Source: Pseudomonadota bacterium
Lineage (GTDB): Bacteria > Pseudomonadota > Alphaproteobacteria > Acetobacterales > Acetobacteraceae
Length of the DNA stretch: 15,449 nucleotides
Assembly (NCBI GenBank): GCA_021808985.1
Contig: JAKBAQ010000039.1
Span: 1-15,449 of the forward strand
Direction: 5' to 3'
Below, in pieces: positions 1 through 6,235 of the stretch; the first letter of the stretch is position 1; every line of letters begins with the position of its first letter. A program made the translations under genes and the position numbers. The notes under the pieces were generated by a model. It had not been told where the DNA came from, searched no databases, and was given only the letters and a program-made list of their open reading frames with translations.

Positions 1-126
1 GCGGTGGACAACACCGCCGCCCGCGCGCTCTATGCCTCCCTGGGCTTCGCGCAAACCGGAATCCGCAAGGCCTACTACCCCGATGGCGGCGACGCGCTGA
101 CCCTGCGCCTGCATCTGGAAGGCTGA
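1..126 (+). CDS. rimI: Ribosomal-protein-alanine N-acetyltransferase, C-terminal end (partial)
   Basis: This is the last 41 codons of a GNAT-fold acetyltransferase, cut by the left edge of the window and ending at TGA 124-126. The fragment has the usual GNAT C-terminal pattern: VDNTAARALYASLGF, in which N..A..LY...GF packs against acetyl-CoA, then a RKAYY segment and a closing beta strand. The wording is that of RimI, which acetylates N-terminal alanine (classically ribosomal protein S18) in the cytoplasm. Only the C-terminal motif is visible, so another RimI-like GNAT enzyme is possible. The next gene starts about 150 bases further on. Confidence 0.8.
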   Translation, partial: AVDNTAARALYASLGFAQTGIRKAYYPDGGDALTLRLHLEG

Positions 127-274
127 ACCGCCAGATATGCGCTTTTTTTGCAACAGCTACGCGAAATCTTCAAAGGGGCATGCGTATTCACTAGTCCGGC
201 GCGGGAAAACCTTGGTAGGTGGCATCCCATCGGATTGGAAGAAAAAATGCGCTGATCCGTCTGGGAGACTTTTC
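127..274 (+). other. Leader region of the DUF2147 gene
   Basis: These 148 bases between rimI and the TTG start of the DUF2147 gene carry no convincing gene. GGGAG at 263-267 is the probable ribosome-binding site. A T7 run at 145-151 follows the rimI stop without a clear hairpin. No -35/-10 pair of good quality was found, although the region must contain a promoter if the DUF2147 gene is not co-transcribed with rimI. Confidence 0.4.
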
Positions 275-751
275 TTGTTTCGCCTTTTCCAGGGCTTCTG
301 CCTGCTAACCACCTTGCTGTGCGGGGGCGGCGCGGCACTCGCCGCCGCCAGCCCGCCAGCACCCCCACTCGGCAACTGGCTCACCGCCAATCATGCCGCC
401 GTCATTCAGGTGGCGCCCTGCGGCGGCGCGCTCTGCGGCCGCATCGTCGGCATCGCCCTCAAACACCAGACCGACCCAATGCCCCTAAACTGGCGCGGCC
501 AGCCCCAATGCGGCGAGCCGATCCTTAAAACAGCCCTGGTCACCGGCGATAACGGCGCCAGCGCCTGGGTCGGCACGGTGCAGGACCCGCGCAACGGCGA
601 CATCTACCAGGCCAGCATCCGGCTGGATGCCGACCACCATCTGCGGATGCACGGCTATCTCGGCCTGCCCATCTTCGGCCAGACCCAAACCTGGCTCCCT
701 TACACCGGGCAGATACCCGTGGGCTGCAAGCTCCCGCGCGCCCCCGGCTAG
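275..751 (+). CDS. Secreted DUF2147 protein
   Basis: The product is about 158 residues and is probably exported. I chose the TTG at 275 because GGGAG (263-267) lies 7 bases upstream and the protein then opens with a plain signal peptide: MFRLF, a hydrophobic stretch, and a cut near ALA-A at about residue 23. The open frame reaches back to an ATG at 137, but that would add 46 charged, Cys-containing residues in front of the signal. The mature part shows the DUF2147 signature: G-N-W at 33-35, CGGALCG at 49-55, DP..G.IY at 104-111, and GYLGLPIFGQTQTW at 127-140. Cys49, Cys54 and Cys79 could form disulfides. The biochemical role of the family is unknown; the periplasm is its likely location. It appears to be a single-gene unit, facing the convergent thiG 4 bases away. 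Confidence 0.85.
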   Translation: MFRLFQGFCLLTTLLCGGGAALAAASPPAPPLGNWLTANHAAVIQVAPCGGALCGRIVGIALKHQTDPMPLNWRGQPQCGEPILKTALVTGDNGASAWVGTVQDPRNGDIYQASIRLDADHHLRMHGYLGLPIFGQTQTWLPYTGQIPVGCKLPRAPG

Positions 752-755
752 CCTC

Positions 756-1547
756 TTAGCGGATCAGCCCGGTCATCGGGCTGGAGGCGCTGGCAAACCC
801 CCGGCGCGGAATGCGCCCGGCGCGGAAGGCGAATCGCCCCGCCTCCACGCCCGCCTTCATCGCGCGCGCCATCAGCACCGGGTCATCGGCCATGGCGATG
901 GCCGAATTCACCAGCACGGCATCGCAGCCCAGCTCCATCGCGAAGGTGGCGTCATACGCGGTGCCGACTCCAGCATCCACCAGCACCGGCACTTTCGCCT
1001 GCTCGATGATCATCTGGATCATCAGCGGGTTCTGCACCCCAAGCCCGGAGCCGATCGGCGCGCCGAGCGGCATGATGGCGACACAGCCCATCTCCTCCAG
1101 CCGTTTCGCGGCGATCGGATCATCCGAGCAATACACCATCACCTCGAATCCATCCTTGATCAGCGCCTTGGCCGCCTCAAGGGTCGCCGGCATGTCCGGG
1201 TAGAGCGTCGGCGCCGGCCCCAGCACCTCCAGCTTCACCAAATTCCATCCCCCCGCCTCGCGTGCCAGGCGCAGGGTGCGCACCGCCTCATCAGCCGTGA
1301 AGCAGCCGGCGGTATTCGGTAAATAAGTGTATCTCTGCGGGCTCACATAATCCTGCAGCATCGGCGCGTTGCGGTCGGAGAGATTCACGCGCCGCACCGC
1401 AACCGTCACCATTTCCGCGCCCGAGGCCTCTATGGCCGCCGCGGTGGTGGGCAGATCCTTGTATTTCCCGGTGCCGACCACCAGCCGCGAGGCGAATCGG
1501 CGCCCCGCCACGGTCCACTCATCGCCCGTCCCCACGTCAGAATCCAT
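756..1547 (-). CDS. thiG: Thiazole synthase
   Basis: ThiG builds the thiazole ring of thiamine from 1-deoxy-D-xylulose 5-phosphate, ThiS thiocarboxylate and dehydroglycine. The 263-residue length is normal for the family. The TIM-barrel landmarks are in order: LVVGTGKY (22-29), the Schiff-base lysine in LVKLEVLG (Lys105), MPLGAPIGSGLG (159-170, phosphate-binding), DAGVGTAYDA (191-200) and VLVNSAIA (211-218). The start codon follows the thiS stop directly (TAG then ATG on the minus strand), so translation must be coupled to thiS. No thiC, thiE, thiO or thiF is present in this window, so the rest of the pathway would be encoded elsewhere. Confidence 0.97.
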   Translation of the reverse strand: MDSDVGTGDEWTVAGRRFASRLVVGTGKYKDLPTTAAAIEASGAEMVTVAVRRVNLSDRNAPMLQDYVSPQRYTYLPNTAGCFTADEAVRTLRLAREAGGWNLVKLEVLGPAPTLYPDMPATLEAAKALIKDGFEVMVYCSDDPIAAKRLEEMGCVAIMPLGAPIGSGLGVQNPLMIQMIIEQAKVPVLVDAGVGTAYDATFAMELGCDAVLVNSAIAMADDPVLMARAMKAGVEAGRFAFRAGRIPRRGFASASSPMTGLIR

Positions 1548-1769
1548 CTAACCGCCACCAATAAAATGAACAATTTCAAGCGCGTCGCCAGGGTTCAGGG
1601 CAACCTGCGCGTAGGTTGAGCGCGGCACGATCTCCAAATTGCGCTCCACCGCCACCTTGCGCACATCCAGCCCCAGCTGCGCGATCAGCCCCGCCACGGT
1701 CAAGCCCGCCGTCAAGGCCAGGGTCTCGCCATTCACCGTCAGGCACATATTTTCCGCGCTCACACTCAT
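1548..1769 (-). CDS. thiS: Sulfur carrier protein ThiS
   Basis: ThiS is a ubiquitin-like sulfur carrier. Its C-terminal glycine is adenylated and converted to a thiocarboxylate that donates sulfur to ThiG. The reading frame ends in the required Gly-Gly (FIGGG), and the body has the family pattern (LTVNGE...VAGLIAQLGL...VAVERNLEIVPRS...GDALEIVHFIGGG). Counted from the ATG at 1769 it is 73 residues. A second Met at residue 8 (ATG at 1746-1748) would give 66 residues, closer to the usual length; neither start has a clear Shine-Dalgarno. It is the first gene of the two-gene thiS-thiG unit. The 90 bases between it and divergent aroQ are too short for a TPP riboswitch and show no CUGAGA core. Confidence 0.93.
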   Translation of the reverse strand: MSVSAENMCLTVNGETLALTAGLTVAGLIAQLGLDVRKVAVERNLEIVPRSTYAQVALNPGDALEIVHFIGGG

Positions 1770-1859
1770 GCCCGCATTATCGGTTGCGCCGTCCCCCCCG
1801 GCAAGGCCGCCGCGCGCAAAATTTGGCGGCTACGATTTGGGTGTGCTAGCGGGGATAAA

Positions 1860-2309
1860 ATGACGACACCACTTATTTTTGTATTGAACGGTCCGAACCT
1901 TAACCTGCTGGGCACCCGCGAGCCGGAAGTCTACGGCACCGGCACGCTGGACGATCTGGAAACCCTCTGCGCTGAAACCGCCGAGGGCCTGGGCATCGCG
2001 GTTGATATCCGGCAAAGCAACCTGGAAGGCGAGCTGATCTCCTGGGTGCATGAGGCGCGCGCCCGCGCCGCCGGGCTCATCATCAATCCGGCCGGCTACT
2101 CCCACACCTCCGTCGCGCTGATGGACGCCATCCTCGCCCTCGACATTCCGGTGATCGAGGTGCATCTCTCCAACATTCACAAGCGTGAGAGCTTCCGCCA
2201 CCACTCCTATGTCTCCCGCGCGGCTGACGGGGTCATTTGCGGCCTTGGCTTTGCGGGCTATAGGCTGGCACTCATCGCCCTCTCAGACATTCTGGAAGAA
2301 GATCAATGA
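1860..2309 (+). CDS. aroQ: 3-dehydroquinate dehydratase, type II
   Basis: The enzyme converts 3-dehydroquinate to 3-dehydroshikimate, the third step of the shikimate pathway, as a cytoplasmic dodecamer of small subunits. The 149-residue length is typical. The sequence shows LNGPNLNLLGTREPEVYG with the catalytic Tyr25, NPAGYSHTS with Asn76 and His82, and EVHLSNIHKRESFRHHS with His102 and the substrate-binding arginines 109 and 113. The start is the ATG at 1860, preceded by GGGGA (1851-1855). It is the first gene of a tight plus-strand unit: its stop overlaps the accB start in ATGA (2306-2309). The pairing of aroQ with accBC is common in bacteria. Confidence 0.97.
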   Translation: MTTPLIFVLNGPNLNLLGTREPEVYGTGTLDDLETLCAETAEGLGIAVDIRQSNLEGELISWVHEARARAAGLIINPAGYSHTSVALMDAILALDIPVIEVHLSNIHKRESFRHHSYVSRAADGVICGLGFAGYRLALIALSDILEEDQ

Positions 2310-2776
2310 GCCTTTCCTTCGATCCCAAAACCCTGCGCGAGCTGGCGGAGCTGCTCAGCGACACCGGCCTTTCGGAAATCGAGCTGGCCGAGGGCGACCG
2401 CAAGGTCCGTCTGGTGCGCACCCCCCCGCAGGTCCACGCGCAGGTAATCGCGGCGCCCCCGCCGGCGCACGCGGTTGCGGCCCATCTCCCCGCCCACGCG
2501 CCGGAGCCGGCTGTCGAGCCCAAGGCCGACCCCTCCAAGCATCCCGGCGTGGTCAAGAGCCCGATGGTGGGTGTCGCCTATCTCTCCGCCGAGCCTGGCG
2601 CCGCCCCCTATGTCAGCGTCGGCCAGACGGTCGAAGCCGGCGCGACCCTGCTGCTGATCGAGGCGATGAAGACCTTCAACCAGATCAAGGCGCCGCGCGC
2701 TGGCACCGTCAAGCAGGTTTTCGTGGCCTCCGGCTCGCCGGTTGAGTTCGACGAGCCCCTGCTGATCATCGAATGA
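2306..2776 (+). CDS. accB: Biotin carboxyl carrier protein of acetyl-CoA carboxylase
   Basis: AccB carries the biotin that shuttles CO2 from AccC to the carboxyltransferase (AccAD, not in this window) in the first committed step of fatty acid synthesis. The 156 residues divide into an N-terminal helical region (1-38), a flexible Pro/Ala-rich linker (about 39-75), and a biotinyl domain (about 80-156). The domain holds the biotinylation motif EAMKTFNQI with the acceptor Lys122, and KSPMVGVAYLS near its start. The Thr-Phe after Lys122 differs from the LMNEI wording of enterics but looks like a normal lineage variant. It starts inside the aroQ stop (ATGA), so translation is probably coupled, and accC follows after 12 bases. 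Confidence 0.97.
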   Translation: MSLSFDPKTLRELAELLSDTGLSEIELAEGDRKVRLVRTPPQVHAQVIAAPPPAHAVAAHLPAHAPEPAVEPKADPSKHPGVVKSPMVGVAYLSAEPGAAPYVSVGQTVEAGATLLLIEAMKTFNQIKAPRAGTVKQVFVASGSPVEFDEPLLIIE

Positions 2777-2788
2777 TCATCCGCTAAC

Positions 2789-4129
2789 ATGTTCAAGAAA
2801 ATCCTCATCGCCAATCGCGGCGAAATCGCGCTGCGCATCCAGCGGGCCTGCCGGGAACTCGGCATCGCCACCGTGGCCGTGCACTCCACCGCCGACACTG
2901 ACGCCATGCATGTCCGCCTCGCCGATGAGAGCGTGTGCATCGGCCCGCCGCTGGCGCGCGATTCATACCTCAACATGCCGGCGATCATTTCCGCCGCGCT
3001 CATCACCGGCGCCGAGGCCATCCACCCCGGCTACGGCTTTCTCTCCGAGAACGCGGCCTTCGCTGAAATGGTCGAGGCGCATAATCTGGTCTTCATCGGC
3101 CCCACGGCGGCGCATATCCGCATGATGGGCGACAAGATCACCGCCAAAACCACGATGATGGAACTCGGCGTCCCCCTGGTCCCCGGCTCCCCCGGCGAAA
3201 TCGCGACGCTTGAGGAAGCGCATGTGATTGCCGAGAAGATCAAATTCCCGGTGCTTATCAAGGCCGCCGCCGGCGGCGGCGGGCGGGGCATGAAGGTGGC
3301 CTACAACGCCGACGAGCTGGCCGCCGCCTTCCATGAGGCCCGCGCCGAGGCCGGCGCCGCGTTCGGCAACAACGCCGTCTACATGGAAAAATATCTGGAC
3401 AAGCCCCGCCATATCGAGCTGCAGATCCTCGCCGACAATCACGGCGCCGTGGTCCATGTCGGCGAGCGGGACTGTTCCCTGCAACGCCGCCACCAGAAGG
3501 TGCTGGAAGAAGCGGGCAGCCCCGTCATCACCGCCGCCCAGCGCGAGGAGCTTGGCGCCACCGTCACCAAGGCGCTGCGCAAAATCGGCTACCGCAACGC
3601 CGGCACGCTGGAATTCCTCTACCAGGACGAACAATTCTCCTTCATCGAGATGAACACCCGCCTGCAGGTGGAGCATCCGGTCTCGGAGATGATCTCGGGG
3701 CTGGACCTGGTGCATGAGCAGATCCGCATCGCCGCCGGCGAGCCGCTCGGCTACACCCAGCACGAGATTCACCTCAGCGGCCACGCCATTGAGTGCCGCA
3801 TCACCGCCGAGGACCCTGAAACCTTCGCGCCCTCACCCGGCACCGTGGTCATGTACCACCCCCCCGGCGGGCTTGGCGTGCGCGTCGATTCAGCTCTGTA
3901 CGCCGGCTACCGCGTCCCCCCGCATTATGACAGCCTGATCGCCAAGCTGATCAGCTACGGCCGCACCCGCGACGAGGCGATCTCCCGCATGCGCCGCGCC
4001 CTGCGGGAGTTCGTCATCACCGGCATCAAAACCACGATCCCCCTGCATGAGAAAATCCTGCAGGCGCCCGAATTCATCGAGGGCGACTACACCATCCACT
4101 GGCTGGAGCGCTTCGTCGCGGGCCAATAA
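2789..4129 (+). CDS. accC: Biotin carboxylase subunit of acetyl-CoA carboxylase
   Basis: AccC is an ATP-grasp enzyme that carboxylates the biotin of AccB using ATP and bicarbonate. At 446 residues it has full family length. Visible landmarks are the N-terminal KILIANRGEIALRI, HPGYGFLSENA (79-89), Lys116, Lys158 ahead of the glycine-rich loop AAAGGGGRGMKV (159-170), His208, Lys237, Glu275, and the metal and bicarbonate site EMNTRLQVEHPVSEM with Glu287 and Arg291. Arg337 in AIECRI and the C-terminal GYRVPPHYDSLIAKLI follow. All positions match E. coli AccC within one residue. There is no strong Shine-Dalgarno before the ATG, so translation may rely on ribosomes finishing accB 12 bases upstream. 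Confidence 0.98.
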   Translation: MFKKILIANRGEIALRIQRACRELGIATVAVHSTADTDAMHVRLADESVCIGPPLARDSYLNMPAIISAALITGAEAIHPGYGFLSENAAFAEMVEAHNLVFIGPTAAHIRMMGDKITAKTTMMELGVPLVPGSPGEIATLEEAHVIAEKIKFPVLIKAAAGGGGRGMKVAYNADELAAAFHEARAEAGAAFGNNAVYMEKYLDKPRHIELQILADNHGAVVHVGERDCSLQRRHQKVLEEAGSPVITAAQREELGATVTKALRKIGYRNAGTLEFLYQDEQFSFIEMNTRLQVEHPVSEMISGLDLVHEQIRIAAGEPLGYTQHEIHLSGHAIECRITAEDPETFAPSPGTVVMYHPPGGLGVRVDSALYAGYRVPPHYDSLIAKLISYGRTRDEAISRMRRALREFVITGIKTTIPLHEKILQAPEFIEGDYTIHWLERFVAGQ

Positions 4130-4137
4130 GCCGGGCG

Positions 4138-4452
4138 GTGAGCTGCTGGCTGGAAACCGCCTCCGGGCTGGTCATCGCGGTCAAGGCGCATCCGGGCGCG
4201 CGGCGGGCGCAAATCGGCCCGCTCATCGTCGCCGCGCCCAGCCCCGGCTGGCCGGCGGCGCGCCTCAAGGTCAGCATCACCGCCCCGCCCGAGGACGGGC
4301 GGGCCAACGCGGCCATCATCGCGGCCCTGGCGGACTGGCTGCGCCTCAAACCCGCCGCCATCACCCAGGAGGCCGGCTTCAGCGCGCGCGATAAAAAATT
4401 CCACATCGCCGGCGCCCGCGCCGCCAGCTTTCCTGCCTTATTGCGGCTGTAG
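4138..4452 (+). CDS. DUF167 / YggU-family protein
   Basis: A small 104-residue protein that starts at GTG 4138, eight bases after the accC stop, so it is probably the last gene of the aroQ-accB-accC unit. The diagnostic segment is LKVSITAPPEDGRANAAIIAALADWLRL (about residues 42-69), the P-E-x-G-x-A-N signature of the UPF0235/YggU family, with VKAHPGARR earlier. The biochemical role of the family is not established. Its 3' end overlaps the convergent secreted-protein gene by 15 bases (4438-4452). No terminator hairpin is obvious between the two. Confidence 0.85.
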   Translation: MSCWLETASGLVIAVKAHPGARRAQIGPLIVAAPSPGWPAARLKVSITAPPEDGRANAAIIAALADWLRLKPAAITQEAGFSARDKKFHIAGARAASFPALLRL

Positions 4453-5022
4453 CAGCGCCTGCAGCGCCCCTGGCGGCAGCGTCACGTCGGAAAACCCGTT
4501 CGGCAGCGCGAATTCCTGCGCCGGCTGGGGCGTATAAGCCACCGAGAGCGCCGTCACCTCGGCCGAGCCGTTCGCATCCTGCCCGGCGAAATGCAGCACC
4601 ACCCCATCGGGCGTTATGCAGGCCGTGCCGGAGCCATGGGCGCTCAGCACCAGATATTTCCGGCAGGCCATGCCCGCATAATGCCCTTGCCCCAGCGGGG
4701 TGAACTGCGCCCCCCCGGCGGTGGAAATCTCCTGCGTCAGGGCCGAGAAATCAGGCGCCTGCACAATCGCGTGCAGGGCGGGCACCACCACCTGCGCCTG
4801 GCCCGATGGCAGGTTCGCCAGGATATAAATGCCCTGCGCCGGGCTTTCTATCCGCGCCAGCTCCTGCGCCGCGTCATAATTCAGCAGGTAATCCTGCGCC
4901 GCGCGCCCCGGCGCGTCCAGCTCATAGGTGATGGCGACATCCCGCGTGGGCAAAAAAGCCGGCATGGCCAGGGCAGGGGCCGCCGCCAGCAGCGCCGGCG
5001 CGGCGAAAAGCCAAATTCTCAT
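4438..5022 (-). CDS. Small secreted protein, DUF4412/LolA-like (tentative)
   Basis: The product is 194 residues with a clear signal peptide (MRIWLFAAPALLAAAPALA, cut before Met20), so it is likely periplasmic. I do not recognise the family firmly. The mature part is beta-rich, with a pair of cysteines in GMACRKYLVLSAHGSGTACITPDGVVLHF (Cys120 and Cys135). That pattern recalls DUF4412 and LolA-like outer-membrane-associated proteins, in which a short disulfide-bounded hairpin precedes a 'DGVVL' strand. Its start overlaps the aat stop by four bases (ATGA on the minus strand), so the two are co-transcribed and probably translationally coupled. The functional link with Aat is not evident. Confidence 0.72.
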   Translation of the reverse strand: MRIWLFAAPALLAAAPALAMPAFLPTRDVAITYELDAPGRAAQDYLLNYDAAQELARIESPAQGIYILANLPSGQAQVVVPALHAIVQAPDFSALTQEISTAGGAQFTPLGQGHYAGMACRKYLVLSAHGSGTACITPDGVVLHFAGQDANGSAEVTALSVAYTPQPAQEFALPNGFSDVTLPPGALQALLQPQ

Positions 5023-5684
5023 GATGATTCTTTCCTCATGGCCTCTATTTCGCGCAGCAATAAGGCAGGATCAGGGCTGGCGATGAAGCGCGCCGGAATT
5101 TCCACCGCCTGCGCCAGCAGGGCATGATACGCCTCGCGTGAAATCTCGGTCGCGCCGAAGCGGGCCAGATGCGCGGTGATGAACTGCGTATCCAGCAGCG
5201 TGAACCCGCCCAGGCGCAGCCGCGCCACCAGATGCGCCAGCGCCACCTTGGAGGCGTCCGTCGCGGTGGAGAACATGCTCTCGCCAAAAAACGCCCCCCC
5301 CAGGCACGCGCCATAAAGCCCGCCGGCCAGCTTGCCGTTTTCCCAGGTCTCCACGCTATGCGCGAAGCCGAGCTGGAACAGCTCGATGAACAGCCGCTCG
5401 ATCTCCTGGTTGATCCACGTCTCCGGTCGGTTTTCCCGCATCGCGGCGCAGCCGGCTATGGTGGCGGAGAAGTCGGCATCCGCCGTCACGGTGAATTTGC
5501 CGCTCCGCAGCGTCTTCATCAGGCTGCGTGAGAGATGAAACCCATCCAGCGGCAGCACCCCGCGCGCCTCTGGGTCCAGCCAGTGCAGCGTCTTGCTCCC
5601 GCGCGCCTCCGCCATGGGGAACAACCCCAGCCGATAGGCCCTGAGCAGCAGGTCTGGGTTAAGAATGAACGGCCGGGCAGACAT
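5019..5684 (-). CDS. aat: Leucyl/phenylalanyl-tRNA-protein transferase
   Basis: Aat adds Leu or Phe from aminoacyl-tRNA to proteins with N-terminal Arg or Lys, marking them for ClpS/ClpAP degradation (bacterial N-degron pathway). The start is set at ATG 5684, giving 221 residues beginning MSARPFILNPDLLLRAYRLGLFPM, the usual opening. The frame stays open to 5768, but those extra residues come from the terminator region and are not Aat-like. Landmarks are HWLDPEARGVLPL (34-46), ETWINQEIE (88-96), the core HSVETWENGKLAGGLYG (109-125), GGAFFGESMFS with Glu135, and LLDTQF with Asp165 and Gln167. Its stop overlaps the start of the following secreted-protein gene (ATGA). There is no obvious Shine-Dalgarno. 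Confidence 0.95.
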   Translation of the reverse strand: MSARPFILNPDLLLRAYRLGLFPMAEARGSKTLHWLDPEARGVLPLDGFHLSRSLMKTLRSGKFTVTADADFSATIAGCAAMRENRPETWINQEIERLFIELFQLGFAHSVETWENGKLAGGLYGACLGGAFFGESMFSTATDASKVALAHLVARLRLGGFTLLDTQFITAHLARFGATEISREAYHALLAQAVEIPARFIASPDPALLLREIEAMRKESS

Positions 5685-5745
5685 AAACTGAAATTGGCAT
5701 GGTTTCCGCGCCGCGCAAAAGCCTGAAAAAATGAACAATAAACAA

Positions 5746-5774
5746 TAAAAAACCCTGGGTATCATCACCCAGGG
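5746..5774 (-). terminator. Rho-independent terminator on the minus strand
   Basis: Arms CCCTGGGT (5753-5760) and ACCCAGGG (5767-5774) form a perfect 8-bp stem with a 6-base loop. Six A's at 5747-5752 read as a T-run immediately after the stem on the minus strand, followed by more T-rich sequence. The plus strand has no T-run after it, so it works in one direction. It lies between the small repeat-peptide gene (5905-6096, minus) and aat (minus). It should end the former's transcript and insulate aat, whose promoter must then lie within about 5685-5746. Confidence 0.85.
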
Positions 5775-5904
5775 GTGTTCGCGGACGTTTCCTGAACAGG
5801 CGGCGCTTATGCGCGTGTTATTGAGTTGTTGGTCTTATTTGAGGGCGATTCGGCCCCCAGGTCAAGCCCGCATGGCGGGCAAGCGGCCTGAGGGCCGGAA
5901 TTTT
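5775..5904. other. 3' untranslated stretch with hairpins; possible small RNA
   Basis: No convincing gene is seen in these 130 bases. They include a 6-bp stem GCCCGC-ATG-GCGGGC (5866-5880). A second stem, CGGCC-TGAG-GGCCG (5884-5897), is followed on the plus strand by GAA and six T's (5901-5906), resembling a weak plus-strand terminator although no plus-strand gene reads into it. Read on the minus strand, the stretch is simply a long 3' UTR of the small gene up to its terminator at 5746-5774. A plus-strand small RNA ending at about 5906 is the alternative. Confidence 0.3.
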
Positions 5905-6096
5905 TTAGCGTTCGGGGGAAGACATGGCCCAGCCATGGGCATGCACCAGGCCGTCATCATAATCATGCACCGTCACCGCGGCCTTGCGCTCGCGCGGTTC
6001 ACGGGCCCAGCCATGGGCGTGCACCAGGCCATCATCATAATCGTGGCCCTGCATGGTTTCTATGGTCATTCCGGCGGTGGTGGTCTGGGTCAGCAT
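5905..6096 (-). CDS. Small protein with duplicated HDYDDGLVHAHGWA motif
   Basis: A 63-residue protein of unrecognised family. The ATG (6094-6096) has a strong Shine-Dalgarno AGGAGA six bases upstream (plus-strand 6103-6108). Residues 18-31 and 44-57 are identical 14-mers, HDYDDGLVHAHGWA, 26 residues apart. At DNA level (6004-6045 and 5926-5967) they differ at three sites, all third codon positions and all synonymous (CAC/CAT, GAT/GAC, CAC/CAT). That indicates real translation and selection on the peptide. Each repeat holds H-x-H and several Asp residues; there is no Cys and no signal peptide. Metal binding, or recognition of the motif by a partner or modifying enzyme, are guesses only. It has its own terminator and is divergent from the ScfR-type regulator. 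Confidence 0.75.
   Translation of the reverse strand: MLTQTTTAGMTIETMQGHDYDDGLVHAHGWAREPRERKAAVTVHDYDDGLVHAHGWAMSSPER
5926..6045 (-). repeat. Direct repeat, two 42-bp coding copies, 78-bp period
   Basis: The copies lie at 5926-5967 and 6004-6045, separated by 36 bases of unrelated sequence, and match at 39 of 42 positions. They fall in frame inside the small minus-strand gene and encode the same 14 residues. The in-frame period of 26 codons and the synonymous-only changes point to an intragenic duplication kept by selection on the protein, not to a CRISPR or a mobile element. Confidence 0.9.
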
Positions 6097-6137
6097 GGCG
6101 GGTCTCCTGGGTACGCAGCGGTTTCGCGTAACACAGT

Positions 6138-6235
6138 TAATAATTTACATTGCACCGCGATGCATAGCGATAAATCGCCAGGATATCCTGAAATAAGTAT
6201 TCAACTTTACTGTAAATTTTTGCTATATGTAAATC
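6138..6235. promoter_or_regulatory. Divergent control region with palindromes and TGTAAAT boxes
   Basis: This AT-rich stretch separates the small repeat-peptide gene (minus) from the ScfR-type regulator (plus). It contains TGTAAAT at 6211-6217 and 6228-6234 and its complement ATTTACA at 6143-6149. It also holds the palindromes TTTAC-T-GTAAA (6206-6216), GCGAT-AA-ATCGC (6167-6178) and CAGGATATCCTG (6179-6190), the last two directly abutting. The TTTAC/GTAAA pair resembles the TTTGC/GCAAA operators reported for ScfR/RamB/PccR proteins with one base changed per arm. It is therefore a reasonable autoregulatory operator for the adjacent gene. Which element binds what is inference. Confidence 0.55.
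6200..6229 (+). promoter_or_regulatory. Putative promoter of the ScfR-type regulator gene
   Basis: A candidate -35 TTCAAC (6200-6205) and -10 TATATG (6224-6229) are 18 bases apart. Transcription would begin at about 6235-6237, essentially at the ATG at 6236, giving a leaderless message. No Shine-Dalgarno exists upstream of that ATG, which agrees. The TTTACTGTAAA palindrome fills the spacer between the two boxes, a position suited to repression. Confidence 0.45.

Noticed and set aside
1770..1859. Possible TPP riboswitch upstream of thiS
   Set aside because: Only 90 bases are shared with divergent aroQ and no CUGAGA or matching P3/P5 elements are seen.
5926..6045. The pair of 42-bp direct repeats as a possible CRISPR
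   Set aside because: There are only two copies, in frame within a small gene, with synonymous differences and no leader or cas genes.
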